From Candidatus Sulfotelmatobacter sp. (GTDB taxonomy: Bacteria; Acidobacteriota; Terriglobia; Terriglobales; SbA1): DNA of 8,519 bases. The translations under genes were made by a program, and so were the position numbers. The DNA lies in NCBI GenBank assembly GCA_030151135.1, contig JASLEQ010000619.1, positions 1 through 8,519 on the forward strand, given 5' to 3'. Positions 1-6,542 of this stretch are shown here, piece by piece (positions within the stretch are counted from its first letter, which is position 1; each line of letters starts with the position of its first letter). The notes beneath the pieces are model-generated. The model was not told the DNA's origin, made no database searches, and worked only from the letters and a program-made list of their open reading frames with translations.

Positions 1-462
1 CTGGGACTGGAAAAATTTCCAAGCGTGGGGATGCGCGCGGAATTGCTTTTCGAATGCCGGAGGGAGCTTGGCACTCTTCCGCTGCTCGTAGGAGTAGATT
101 GCGGAACGGTCTGCATTGCGCTTCTCAAAGGCGGCGCGTCCGACCGGGTGCATGAGGCCCTGGGCCGAGAGTTCCTTTGCGCGCTTGCTATTGATTGCGC
201 TCCAGATGCTGGTGGGCTTGCGGGGAGTGAAGCGGATTTTGTAACTGTGTGCGTCGATACTCTTGCGCAGTCCATCGATCCATCCGAAGCACAGAGCGCC
301 GTCGACGGACTCGGGCCAGGTGATGCTGGGACGTCCCGAGGTGCGCTTGTAGAAGCCGACCCAGAGTTCTTCAAAAGCGGCATGATTCTTTTCGAGCCAG
401 GCGCGCCAATCGTTCAGCGTGGGAAAAAATTGCGGCGGCGGCTCTCTTTTTGGCTTGGGCAT
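1..462 (-). CDS. YdeI/OmpD-associated family protein, 3' end outside window
   Basis: The first 154 codons are visible, read from an ATG at 462 with no stop before the window edge, so the C-terminus is missing. The N-terminal part matches the family annotated as YdeI or OmpD-associated (OmdA): W-V-G-F-Y-K at residues 34-39, the stretch S-I-T-W-P-E-S-V-D-G-A-L-C-F-G-W-I-D-G at 46-64, R-F-T-P-R at 77-81, and W-S-A-I-N at 87-91. Family members are usually about 190-200 residues, so perhaps 40 are lost. No signal peptide or membrane segment is seen, which suggests a cytoplasmic protein. The family has been linked by name to bacteriocin protection or envelope stress, but no biochemical activity is firmly established, so I assign none. 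It starts 39 bp after priA on the same strand and may be co-transcribed. No clear Shine-Dalgarno sequence precedes the ATG. The family call is fairly sure; the function is unknown. Confidence 0.8.
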   Translation of the reverse strand, partial: MPKPKREPPPQFFPTLNDWRAWLEKNHAAFEELWVGFYKRTSGRPSITWPESVDGALCFGWIDGLRKSIDAHSYKIRFTPRKPTSIWSAINSKRAKELSAQGLMHPVGRAAFEKRNADRSAIYSYEQRKSAKLPPAFEKQFRAHPHAWKFFQSQ

Positions 463-501
463 GAGAGAGATTATTTCGCGATTTCAAGGCCGCGGCAACG
501 C

Positions 502-3108
502 TTACATCAACCAGAGGGCATCGACGTCGACGATAACTTGCGTACGCGGGATTTTTTGTTGCGCGGCGTGGGCGAGCATGGCTCGCAGCGTGGTATTCAA
601 TTTTTCGCGGCTGGGCGACTTCAGCACGAAGTGATAACGATAATCACGCTTGAGGCGCATGATGGGCGCAGCGGCGGGGCCGAGAACACGGACGCCTTCG
701 TGACGGGTTTCGTTGAACCACTTACCGAGAGTGCCGGACCAGGTCAACGCATTGTCGAGATTGTCGCTGCGGACGAGAACGTTGGCCAAGGCGGAGTAGG
801 GCGGATAGTGCATCCAACTGCGGAAGCGAAGTTCTTTCTCGTAGAAGCCGAGGAAGTCGTGCTGGGCTGCGAATTGAACGGCGTAGTGATCCTGGAAATA
901 GGTTTGAAGAATCACTTTGCCGGGAGACTGGCCGCGCCCGGCGCGTCCGGCAACCTGGGTGAGGAGCTGGAAGGTACGTTCGGCGGCGCGGAAATCGGGG
1001 AGGCCGAGGGCGACGTCGGCTCCAACGACTCCGACGAGAGTGACGCCGTGAATGTCATGGCCCTTGGCAATCATCTGCGTGCCGACGACGATGTCGAGTT
1101 CGCCTTCGTTGAGGCCGTTGAGGGTGCGTTCGAAATCTTCATGGCCGCGGACCGTATCGCGGTCGAGGCGGGCGATGCGGGCCTGCGGAAAGATGCCGTG
1201 CAGCAATTCTTCCAACTTTTCTGAGCCGGTGCCGAGGAAGTAGACGTATTCACTGCCGCAGTGAACGCAGGCTTTGGGGACGGGAGCGGTGTATCCGCAA
1301 TAATGGCAAACCATTTTGTGCTCGCGCTTGTGGTGGGTGAGCGCGATGGCGCAATTTTTGCATTCGAGCTTCTTGCCGCAGGTGCGGCAGAGGACGACCG
1401 GGGAGTATCCACGACGGTTCAGCAGAACCATCACTTGCTCGCGACGGTCGAGGCGGTGCTGGATTTCTTCCGCGAGCTTGCGCGAGATGACCTGCTCGCG
1501 TCCAGTCTCTTGAAATTCGAGGCGCATGTCGACGATCTCGACCTCGGGAAGCGGGCGTTTTTCGACGCGATCGGGAAGTTCGATGAGCGCGTACTTGTTC
1601 TTGGTGGCGTTGAAGTAGGACTCGAGCGACGGGGTGGCGGAACCGAGGACGACGGCGGCGTTCGACATTTTGGCGCGCATGACGGCGACATCACGAGCGT
1701 GGTAGCGCGGCGTTTCTTCCTGCTTGTAGGAGGAGTCATGCTCTTCGTCGACAATGATGAGGGCAAGATCGGCGACTGGCGCGAAGACAGCGGAGCGAGT
1801 GCCGACGACCATGCGAGCTTCTCCACGCTTGATGCGGTGCCATTGCTCGGCGCGTTCTTTGTCGGAGAGAGCGGAGTGCAGGATCGCGACTTCATCACCG
1901 AAGATCTGGTGGAGGTCGGCGGCGACGGCGGGCGTAAGTCCGATTTCGGGGACAAGGAGGATGGCGGAGCGTCCGGCTTCGAGAACTGAGCGCATGCCGG
2001 CGAGATAGACGGCGGTCTTGCCGGAGCCGGTGACTCCGTGCAGCAGCATCCCGGAAAACTCGCGGGACTCGACCCGCTGGCGCAAGCAGGTGAGGGCTTC
2101 TTTTTGCGCCTGAGTGAAATCGAACTCGAAAGGCTGCAGGCGCGGTCGGGTGCGTGAAACGGTGAAGCCGGCAGGCTCTTCGATGAGTTCGACAGCGCCT
2201 CGGCGGACGAGAGTGCCGAGCGTTGTGCGGGGGACTTTCAGGGATTGCAAGATCTGTACCGGGACTTTTCCTCCGTCGGCGGCCAGAGTCTCGACGATCG
2301 TTCTCTGGTTTGCGTTCAGTTTTCCTTCGGCGGATTTCAGGACGGCGATTTTGATGGTGCGGGCGGCGTCGTGCTGCGCTGAGATGTCTTCACGAGCGAT
2401 CCATTTCTTGCGAACCATGCCGTCGAGAAGCTTGCGGGATGCGCCGGTCGAGGTACGGAGGGTTTGCTCGCGGACGAGACCTTGGCCCGGAGCGACGGAA
2501 GCCGAATGCTGAGGGATGACGGGTAGCACGGCTGAAGCCATACCCTTCCCGTTGGTAGAAGTGTCGGGATCTCTGCTTGCGGCTGGGGAAATCCCTACGT
2601 CTCCCGAATGCGGTGAGACATAGGGCACCCACTGATTGTCTGCCTCGTCGCTTGCAGCAGCCAGATAATCGAGGGCGCGGATTTCGGTGTCTTGATCTTC
2701 CGGCGTGCGCTGGGAGCGGGCCGAGGATCCCGAGGCGCCTGCTTGATGCAGCGCCATGCGGCCTGGTTCAGTGATGCGATATCCGATGACACGCTTGAAT
2801 TCGGCCGTGAGCGGAAGCATGGTGCGAAAGACTTCTCCGATAGGCGCGAGGTAGTAGTCGGAGATCCAGCGGCCGAGGCGGAGAAGATGATCGTCGAGAA
2901 CCGGGGTGGGATCGACGATGGTGAGGAGGTTCTTGGTCTGCACTTTCGGCTTGCGATCGTGCAACTCGACGACGATGCCCATCAAGCGCTGCTGGCGGAA
3001 AGGGACGAGGACGCGTCCGCCGACGACGGGAGTCATGCTATCGGGCACACGGTAGGTGAAGGCCATGTCCAGGGGCACGGGCAGGGCCACGTCGCAGAAG
3101 TCGGGCAT
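502..3108 (-). CDS. priA: Primosomal replication-restart helicase PriA
   Basis: PriA binds stalled or repaired replication forks and unwinds DNA 3' to 5' so that the replicative helicase can be reloaded. The 868 residues show the family order. The N-terminal fork-binding domain is at about 1-110 (start MPDFCDVALPVPL). A winged-helix region spans about 215-320. Walker A GVTGSGKT is at 358-365 and the DEEH box at 454-457. Eight zinc-binding cysteines lie in four pairs at 574/577, 583/586, 601/604 and 614/617. Helicase motifs GTQMIAKGHD (676-685) and QVAGRAGRG (718-726) follow, then a C-terminal domain to DVDALWLM. All key residues are present, so it should be active. The protein is longer than E. 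coli PriA (732 aa), partly because of a non-conserved patch at about residues 155-208 encoded by inverted-repeat DNA (described separately). The ATG at 3108 fits the conserved N-terminus, although no strong Shine-Dalgarno sequence is present. It lies 101 bp after the uracil-DNA glycosylase gene. Confidence 0.97.
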   Translation of the reverse strand: MPDFCDVALPVPLDMAFTYRVPDSMTPVVGGRVLVPFRQQRLMGIVVELHDRKPKVQTKNLLTIVDPTPVLDDHLLRLGRWISDYYLAPIGEVFRTMLPLTAEFKRVIGYRITEPGRMALHQAGASGSSARSQRTPEDQDTEIRALDYLAAASDEADNQWVPYVSPHSGDVGISPAASRDPDTSTNGKGMASAVLPVIPQHSASVAPGQGLVREQTLRTSTGASRKLLDGMVRKKWIAREDISAQHDAARTIKIAVLKSAEGKLNANQRTIVETLAADGGKVPVQILQSLKVPRTTLGTLVRRGAVELIEEPAGFTVSRTRPRLQPFEFDFTQAQKEALTCLRQRVESREFSGMLLHGVTGSGKTAVYLAGMRSVLEAGRSAILLVPEIGLTPAVAADLHQIFGDEVAILHSALSDKERAEQWHRIKRGEARMVVGTRSAVFAPVADLALIIVDEEHDSSYKQEETPRYHARDVAVMRAKMSNAAVVLGSATPSLESYFNATKNKYALIELPDRVEKRPLPEVEIVDMRLEFQETGREQVISRKLAEEIQHRLDRREQVMVLLNRRGYSPVVLCRTCGKKLECKNCAIALTHHKREHKMVCHYCGYTAPVPKACVHCGSEYVYFLGTGSEKLEELLHGIFPQARIARLDRDTVRGHEDFERTLNGLNEGELDIVVGTQMIAKGHDIHGVTLVGVVGADVALGLPDFRAAERTFQLLTQVAGRAGRGQSPGKVILQTYFQDHYAVQFAAQHDFLGFYEKELRFRSWMHYPPYSALANVLVRSDNLDNALTWSGTLGKWFNETRHEGVRVLGPAAAPIMRLKRDYRYHFVLKSPSREKLNTTLRAMLAHAAQQKIPRTQVIVDVDALWLM
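2521..2545 (-). repeat. Inverted repeat (hairpin 2) in priA
   Basis: On the mRNA strand GGGT ATGGC, loop TTCA, GCCGT GCT ACCC forms a nine-pair stem with a three-base bulge on the 3' side and one T:G wobble. It encodes residues 188-196 of PriA. The core GGCTTCAGCC resembles short repeats that I recall as frequent between genes in Acidobacteriota; that comparison is from memory and unchecked. Confidence 0.75.
2593..2625 (-). repeat. Near-perfect inverted repeat (hairpin 1) in priA
   Basis: On the mRNA strand the arms are CCCTATGTCTCACCG and CGGGAGACGTAGGG around the loop CATT. They pair over 14 positions, with one T:G wobble and one bulged A. It encodes residues 162-172 of PriA. No T tract follows, so it is not a terminator, and it lies inside an intact reading frame. 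Confidence 0.85.
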
Positions 3109-3174
3109 TGTGGGAAGGATAAACCACGGGGCGGTGTGGACGGTTGTTGGGTTCGCTGCAGGTTATCGCAGCGC

Positions 3175-3209
3175 GTGGGGATCTTTCGACTGTGCGCGCA
3201 GGATGACAA
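3175..3209 (+). repeat. Degenerate interspersed repeat, copy 1, between udg and priA
   Basis: The plus strand starts GTGGGGATCTTTCGACTG and ends in AGGATGACA, directly against the stop codon of the uracil-DNA glycosylase gene. The first 18 bases match copy 2 (4122-4150) at 16 positions in the same orientation. It fills about a third of the 101-bp gap before priA. A small stem CGCTGC/GCAGCG with an 8-base loop lies next to it at 3154-3173. The rest of the gap shows no promoter I would defend. Confidence 0.6.
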
Positions 3210-4082
3210 TCATTCTGACTTCTGAGGAGCTTTGAGACCGAGGTACTTCATGACCATCTGCAGATCTTTCCAGGCTTCGCCTTTTTGGCGGGGGTCGCGG
3301 AGAAGAAATGCCGGATGGTACGTCACGGCTAATTTCGCGCCCTGCCAGTTTGGATCGTTGCTGCGAGCCCCGGAGGGCATGAAGTCGTAGAAGCGTCCGC
3401 GCAGTTCCGCCATCGAGGCGTTCATCGCCAGAAGATTTTTTGCGGCAACTGCTCCCAAGGCGACGACCACTTTTGGCTTAATCACTGCGATCTGGCGCAT
3501 CAGGAATGGCGAGCAGGTGTCGCACTCGTCGCGCTCGGGCGTGCGATTTCCCGGAGGGCGGCATTTCACGACGTTGGCGATGTAGACATCTTCGCGGCGG
3601 ATGCCCATGGCCTTGATCATGTTGTTGAGAAGCTGTCCAGCACGGCCGACGAAGGGTTCGCCCTGCATATCTTCGTCAGCGCCGGGACCTTCGCCGACGA
3701 ACATGAGATCCGCGTGAGGATTGCCGACTCCGAAGACGATCTGCTTGCGTCCTTGCTGGTGAAGCTTGCAGCGGGTGCAATCGCCAAGATCTTCACGAAT
3801 TAACTTGAGGGCAGTGACGGGATCGGTGACGGCTTGCTCGGGCTTGGGACTGAGAATTTCGAAAACTTTGTCGGCGGCCGGCTTCGAGACAACGGCGGAT
3901 TTCCTTGGGGACATTTCCTCTCGCTGTTCCGGATGATGAATTGGAGCGATTTCTTCTTCCTGCAGAACCGCGGATGGTGCGGCGCCTTCGCGGCGGTAGA
4001 AATCATAGATGCCGAGATCGTTGTAGAAACGGATGCGGTTGGCGAGGGCGCGGCGCAGGTCGGGATTCAGTGTGCTTGGCAC
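3210..4082 (-). CDS. Uracil-DNA glycosylase, family 4 (Fe-S)
   Basis: This enzyme removes uracil from DNA and so starts base-excision repair of deaminated cytosine. Numbering from the GTG at 4082 (290 aa), the catalytic domain begins near residue 90. Cysteines at 102, 105, 174 and 190 (plus an extra one at 187) fit the four-cysteine Fe-S cluster of family 4. The active-site motif GEGPGADED is at 130-138, followed by [12 protein letters not shown], and HPAFLLR at 256-262 is the second catalytic motif. The first 90 or so residues ([16 protein letters not shown], then a charged linker) are extra to the compact family 4 enzymes. The start is uncertain. The frame stays open to an ATG at 4232, inside coaBC, but that extension would translate repeat-like DNA. 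An ATG at 3914 would drop the [13 protein letters not shown] segment. I prefer GTG 4082, 74 bp after coaBC. The family call is firm; the start is not. Confidence 0.9.
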   Translation of the reverse strand: MPSTLNPDLRRALANRIRFYNDLGIYDFYRREGAAPSAVLQEEEIAPIHHPEQREEMSPRKSAVVSKPAADKVFEILSPKPEQAVTDPVTALKLIREDLGDCTRCKLHQQGRKQIVFGVGNPHADLMFVGEGPGADEDMQGEPFVGRAGQLLNNMIKAMGIRREDVYIANVVKCRPPGNRTPERDECDTCSPFLMRQIAVIKPKVVVALGAVAAKNLLAMNASMAELRGRFYDFMPSGARSNDPNWQGAKLAVTYHPAFLLRDPRQKGEAWKDLQMVMKYLGLKAPQKSE

Positions 4083-4095
4083 GGGTGACTTCGAA

Positions 4096-4101
4096 ATTAT
4101 A
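4096..4101 (-). promoter_or_regulatory. Possible -10 box before the uracil-DNA glycosylase gene
   Basis: The minus strand reads a perfect TATAAT 13 bases before the GTG chosen as start. At 17 bp spacing the upstream hexamer is TACCTT, a poor -35 match, and there is no extended -10. If used, transcription would begin only a few bases before the start codon. It could equally be chance. Confidence 0.3.
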
Positions 4102-4121
4102 CGTGGGCTGCCGTGGGGAAG

Positions 4122-4150
4122 GTAGGGATCGTTCGACTGCGCTGAGGAGG
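4122..4150 (+). repeat. Degenerate interspersed repeat, copy 2, between coaBC and udg
   Basis: The plus strand starts GTAGGGATCGTTCGACTG, followed by a GAGGAGGA tail where copy 1 has AGGATGACA. It matches copy 1 (3175-3209) at 16 of the first 18 bases and has the same orientation. It lies just after the coaBC stop and within the open but probably untranslated upstream part of the glycosylase frame. The two copies bracket the glycosylase gene. Confidence 0.55.
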
Positions 4151-4156
4151 AGAGAT

Positions 4157-5374
4157 TTAAACTTTGAGTTTCGACTGGTTCGATTGGCGAAGCTTCGTGA
4201 TTTGATCGAGGACGCGCTGGGAGACTTCCCATTTCGTAGTCTCGGGGACTTCGACGACCTCGTCGCGGCTGATGATGGTGACGGCGTTGCGATCGGAGTC
4301 GAAGCCTACGCCATCCCGGGAGACGTCGTTGACGACGATGGCATCGAGGTTCTTGGAAACCAGCTTCTGGCGGGCGTTTTCGAGTACGTTCTCGGTCTCG
4401 GCGGCGAATCCGACGATGATCTGGTTTTGCTTTTTCTGGACGATCTCTTTCAGGATGTCGGGAGTCGCCTCGAGTTCGAGCGTCATGGGACCTTTGCGCT
4501 TGATTTTCTGTCCGGCAGCCGATTTTGCGCGGTAGTCGGAGACGGCAGCGGTCTTGATGACGATTGTGGCTTGGGGCAGAAGATGGACGACCGCATCGCG
4601 CATCTGCTCTGCGGACTCGACGCGAGTCAGTTCCGCCGCGCCTGGAACAGCCAAGTTCGTGGGGCCAGCCACCAGCAGGACGCGGGCACCGCGACGGAGC
4701 GCGGCTTCTGCGAGGGCGTATCCCATGCGTCCACTGGAGCGATTGGTGAGATAGCGAACAGGATCAATCTTTTCGCGGGTGGGACCGGCAGTGATGAGAA
4801 CGGTTTCGCCGGCGAGGTCCTGACTGGCGCCGAGGGTTTCGAGCACTGTCGCCACGATGGCGTCGTTCTCGGCGAGGCGTCCCTGGCCGACCATGCCACA
4901 GGCTAGATATCCGGAGCCGGGTTCGACAATTTTCACGCCACGCTTCCGGAGAATCTCCAGATTCGCCTGGGTAGCCGGATGGTTCCACATGTTGACGTTC
5001 ATGGCGGGGGCGATGACGACGGGAGCAGTCGTGGCGAGATAGAGGGTCGTCAGAAAGTCCGTGGCGATTCCCTGGGCGAAGTGAGCGATGACGTCAGCCG
5101 TGGCGGGAACAACGACGAGAGCATCAATGGATTGCGCGACCGCGATGTGCTCGATGGCGGAATCGATGTTGGGCTCGTGCTCTTCGCCGGGCGAGAACAT
5201 TCCCGTGATGACTTTTTCTCCGGAGAGGGCGGCGAAGGTGAGAGGCTTAACGAATTCCTGGGCGGCGCGGGTCATAACGACCTGCACGCGGACGCCGCGG
5301 TCCTGCAAGAGGCGAAGAACTTCCGCGGCCTTGTAGGCTGCGATACCGCCAGTGACGCCGAGGGCGATCTTCAT
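4157..5374 (-). CDS. coaBC: Bifunctional CoaBC (PPC synthetase / PPC decarboxylase)
   Basis: This cytoplasmic enzyme joins cysteine to 4'-phosphopantothenate using CTP (CoaB half) and decarboxylates the product to 4'-phosphopantetheine with FMN (CoaC half), two middle steps of coenzyme A synthesis. In the CoaC half the flavoprotein N-terminus IALGVTGGIAAYKA, the active-site His76 (EHIAVAQ), PAMNVNMW at 123-130 and Cys159 within GYLACGMVGQGRL are all present. The CoaB half starts near 190 with TVLITAGPTREKIDPVRYLTN, then NRSSGRMG at 211-218, TAAVSDYR at 275-282 and GFAAETEN at 322-329. The length of 405 residues is normal for the fused protein. The ATG at 5374 gives the canonical N-terminus, though no Shine-Dalgarno sequence is visible. 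It follows rpoZ by 76 bp, as in many bacteria. Confidence 0.97.
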   Translation of the reverse strand: MKIALGVTGGIAAYKAAEVLRLLQDRGVRVQVVMTRAAQEFVKPLTFAALSGEKVITGMFSPGEEHEPNIDSAIEHIAVAQSIDALVVVPATADVIAHFAQGIATDFLTTLYLATTAPVVIAPAMNVNMWNHPATQANLEILRKRGVKIVEPGSGYLACGMVGQGRLAENDAIVATVLETLGASQDLAGETVLITAGPTREKIDPVRYLTNRSSGRMGYALAEAALRRGARVLLVAGPTNLAVPGAAELTRVESAEQMRDAVVHLLPQATIVIKTAAVSDYRAKSAAGQKIKRKGPMTLELEATPDILKEIVQKKQNQIIVGFAAETENVLENARQKLVSKNLDAIVVNDVSRDGVGFDSDRNAVTIISRDEVVEVPETTKWEVSQRVLDQITKLRQSNQSKLKV

Positions 5375-5382
5375 AGCATTTT

Positions 5383-5406
5383 CGATTGCAGACTTGCGAT
5401 TGCAGA
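5383..5406 (+). repeat. Short direct repeat upstream of coaBC
   Basis: The decamer CGATTGCAGA occurs twice with a 14-base period (5383-5392 and 5397-5406), 8-32 bp before the coaBC start. It fills much of the 76-bp gap after rpoZ. The copies could bind a regulator, or be a remnant of slipped-strand duplication; two copies are too few to decide. Confidence 0.5.
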
Positions 5407-5450
5407 TTCAAGAAGACTTCTGCAAGGCGGGTAACCGCAGATCGAAAGAA

Positions 5451-5684
5451 TTAGTCCTGACCGAGAGCCTTGTCGAGGGTTTCGGAGGCGCGGTCGGCGG
5501 CGCTACGGAGTTCGGTCATTTCCCATTTCACTTTGCCGGCGCGGATTTCATCTTGCGCGATGCGGCAAGGCTTGCGGGAATTGGTATCGACCACCGGAGG
5601 AGCGCCAGACTGGAGTTGGCGAGCGCGCCGGGCTGCGACCAGGATGTACCGGTAATTGCTATCAAAGCCTTCGATCAACTTCAT
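5451..5684 (-). CDS. rpoZ: DNA-directed RNA polymerase omega subunit
   Basis: Omega is the small subunit that clamps onto beta' and helps RNA polymerase assemble. From the ATG at 5684 the protein has 77 residues, near the usual size for omega. It shows the family features: FDSNYRYILVAARRARQLQSGAPP near the N-terminus, followed by RKPCRIAQDEIRAGKVKW and an acidic-to-basic helical tail ending ALGQD. An upstream in-frame ATG at 5708 would add eight residues (MVFKGDVP). I prefer 5684 because AAGGGGGA lies seven bases before it, the best Shine-Dalgarno match of any gene here, and because the likely promoter ends only a few bases before 5708. It sits between gmk and coaBC, the same neighbours as in many phyla. 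Confidence 0.93.
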   Translation of the reverse strand: MKLIEGFDSNYRYILVAARRARQLQSGAPPVVDTNSRKPCRIAQDEIRAGKVKWEMTELRSAADRASETLDKALGQD

Positions 5685-5691
5685 TGGGACG

Positions 5692-5699
5692 TCCCCCTT
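5692..5699 (-). promoter_or_regulatory. Strong ribosome binding site of rpoZ
   Basis: The minus strand reads AAGGGGGA, then seven bases, then the ATG at 5684. It decides between the two candidate rpoZ starts. Part of it belongs to the ten-base palindrome GGGACGTCCC, which is too tight to form a good hairpin. Confidence 0.65.
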
Positions 5700-5712
5700 G
5701 AAAACCATTCGA

Positions 5713-5740
5713 AGTGTAATCAGTGCCGAACGTTAAACAA
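5713..5740 (-). promoter_or_regulatory. Probable sigma-70-type promoter for rpoZ-coaBC
   Basis: The minus strand has TTGTTT (5740-5735), a 16-base spacer and TACACT (5718-5713). Each hexamer matches the consensus at four positions. Transcription would start near 5706 and give a leader of about 20 bases holding the rpoZ ribosome binding site. The 126-bp gap before it is the longest between genes in the window when measured to the upstream ATG. This is inference from sequence only. Confidence 0.4.
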
Positions 5741-5794
5741 GCGTTCCACAGAACAGAGCAACTTGGGCTTGTCCCGGGCCGAACTGCTTCCGGT

Positions 5795-5808
5795 CAGCAC
5801 CCTTGCTG
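5795..5808 (-). repeat. Small hairpin in the gmk-rpoZ spacer
   Basis: The minus strand reads CAGCA, loop AGGG, TGCTG, a perfect five-pair stem 26 bp after the gmk stop. It is flanked by GGGCGCCC. No run of T follows, so intrinsic termination is unlikely. It may instead be an RNA processing or stabilising element, or part of a repeat. Confidence 0.4.
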
Positions 5809-5834
5809 GGCGCCCCCTAATGATACCGCGAAAG

Positions 5835-6542
5835 CTAGGAGCGTGCTGAGGGAGCGGGAGCACTAAAGGACGATAGGATGGGCTGGATGCGGTCGCGAAC
5901 ATTTGCGAGGCGGCAGGACTCAGCCAACTCGATCGTAAGGCGCTCCTGCTCGGTGAGGGTACGCTGTTCTCGCCGCAGGCGTTCGGAGGAAACGATAGCC
6001 CGCAGCTTCTCGCACGACTCCCCAAGCTTGTCATTCACCAAAACGTAATCGTATTTATCGTATTCGGCGATTTCGCGGCTGGCAGCGATCAAGCGACGCT
6101 GGACCACGGGTTCGGGGTCTTCCCCACGATTTTTCAAGCGCCACTCGAGTTCCTCACGATCCGGGGGAAGGACGAAAATACTGATGGCGTCGGTGAGATT
6201 ATGCTTGATCTGCGCTGCGCCCTGGACGTCGATGTCGAGAAGAAGATCATGGCCTGCGCGGCCTGCCTGGCGCAGGAATTGCCGCGAGGTGCCATAGCAA
6301 TTGCCATGAACATTGGCGTATTCGAGGAACTCGCCGGCCTCGATCATGCGGTTAAATTCATCGGTTTGAACGAAGTGGTATTCCTTGCCATTCTGCTCAC
6401 TGCCGCGGCGTTCGCGAGTGGTGTAGGAGATGGAAAAATCGAGATTGGGAACGAGTTTGAGAAGCTCGTTCGTGAGCGTTGATTTGCCCGAACCGGACGG
6501 GGCGGAGATGATGAAGACGAGCGGCTTGGAGGATGCGGTCAT
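5835..6542 (-). CDS. gmk: Guanylate kinase
   Basis: Guanylate kinase phosphorylates GMP (and dGMP) to GDP with ATP, an essential step to GTP and a control point for (p)ppGpp balance. The 235 residues carry the P-loop APSGSGKST at 14-22, the GMP-binding YTTR (40-43) with Arg46, GKEYHFV at 52-58, EFLEYA at 71-76, YGTS at 83-86 and DIDVQG at 103-108. In the lid and adenine region R135 (EWRLKNRG) and R150 are conserved, so it should be active. Typical bacterial enzymes have about 205 residues; the last 25 or so (RIQPILSSFSAPAPSARS) form a Ser/Pro/Ala-rich tail without a known motif. Its ATG overlaps the yicC stop in the sequence ATGA, which suggests translational coupling. Confidence 0.97.
   Translation of the reverse strand: MTASSKPLVFIISAPSGSGKSTLTNELLKLVPNLDFSISYTTRERRGSEQNGKEYHFVQTDEFNRMIEAGEFLEYANVHGNCYGTSRQFLRQAGRAGHDLLLDIDVQGAAQIKHNLTDAISIFVLPPDREELEWRLKNRGEDPEPVVQRRLIAASREIAEYDKYDYVLVNDKLGESCEKLRAIVSSERLRREQRTLTEQERLTIELAESCRLANVRDRIQPILSSFSAPAPSARS

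Larger units (their letters stand above)
2485..2646 (-). repeat. In-frame palindromic insert within priA
   Basis: These roughly 160 bases encode residues 155-208 of PriA, a Pro/Ser/Gly-rich stretch that matches no PriA motif. It falls in the linker between the fork-binding domain and the winged helix. It contains two separate inverted repeats (2593-2625 and 2521-2545) and no stop in the priA frame. Recognisable PriA-like sequence resumes on both sides (ALDYLAAA before, REQTLRTSTGASRKLLDGM after). The borders are estimated from where conservation seems to fade, not from an alignment. I infer a short repeat element that inserted without breaking the frame. A rapidly drifting native linker is the alternative. 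Confidence 0.55.

Noticed and set aside
25..1224. Long plus-strand open frame (399 codons) opposite priA and the YdeI-family gene
   Set aside because: It lies antisense to clearly conserved proteins, has no recognisable motif, and is expected from the codon bias of G+C-rich DNA.
2565..2580. GGGATCT inside the priA insert as a third copy of the repeat at 3175 and 4122
   Set aside because: Only seven bases are shared and the flanks do not match; that is too short to claim homology.
2485..2646. The PriA insert as an intein or a mini-intron
   Set aside because: It is only about 54 residues, has no splicing-block residues at its borders, and sits in a linker rather than a catalytic motif where inteins usually lie.
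3154..3173. CGCTGC/GCAGCG stem between the glycosylase gene and priA as a terminator
   Set aside because: The stem has six pairs with an eight-base loop and no T run on either strand, so intrinsic termination is not supported.
4188..4197. Ten-base palindrome CGAAGCTTCG near the end of coaBC
   Set aside because: It has no loop, is isolated in coding sequence and is easily explained by chance.
3905..4906. Plus-strand open frame of 333 codons opposite the glycosylase gene and coaBC
   Set aside because: It is antisense to two motif-complete genes and its Asp/Gly/Val-rich translation resembles no family.
5835..5910. Gmk C-terminal tail as a frameshift product
   Set aside because: The frame ends cleanly after the last conserved helix; a short Ser/Pro/Ala-rich tail is unremarkable and no other frame restores a longer kinase match.
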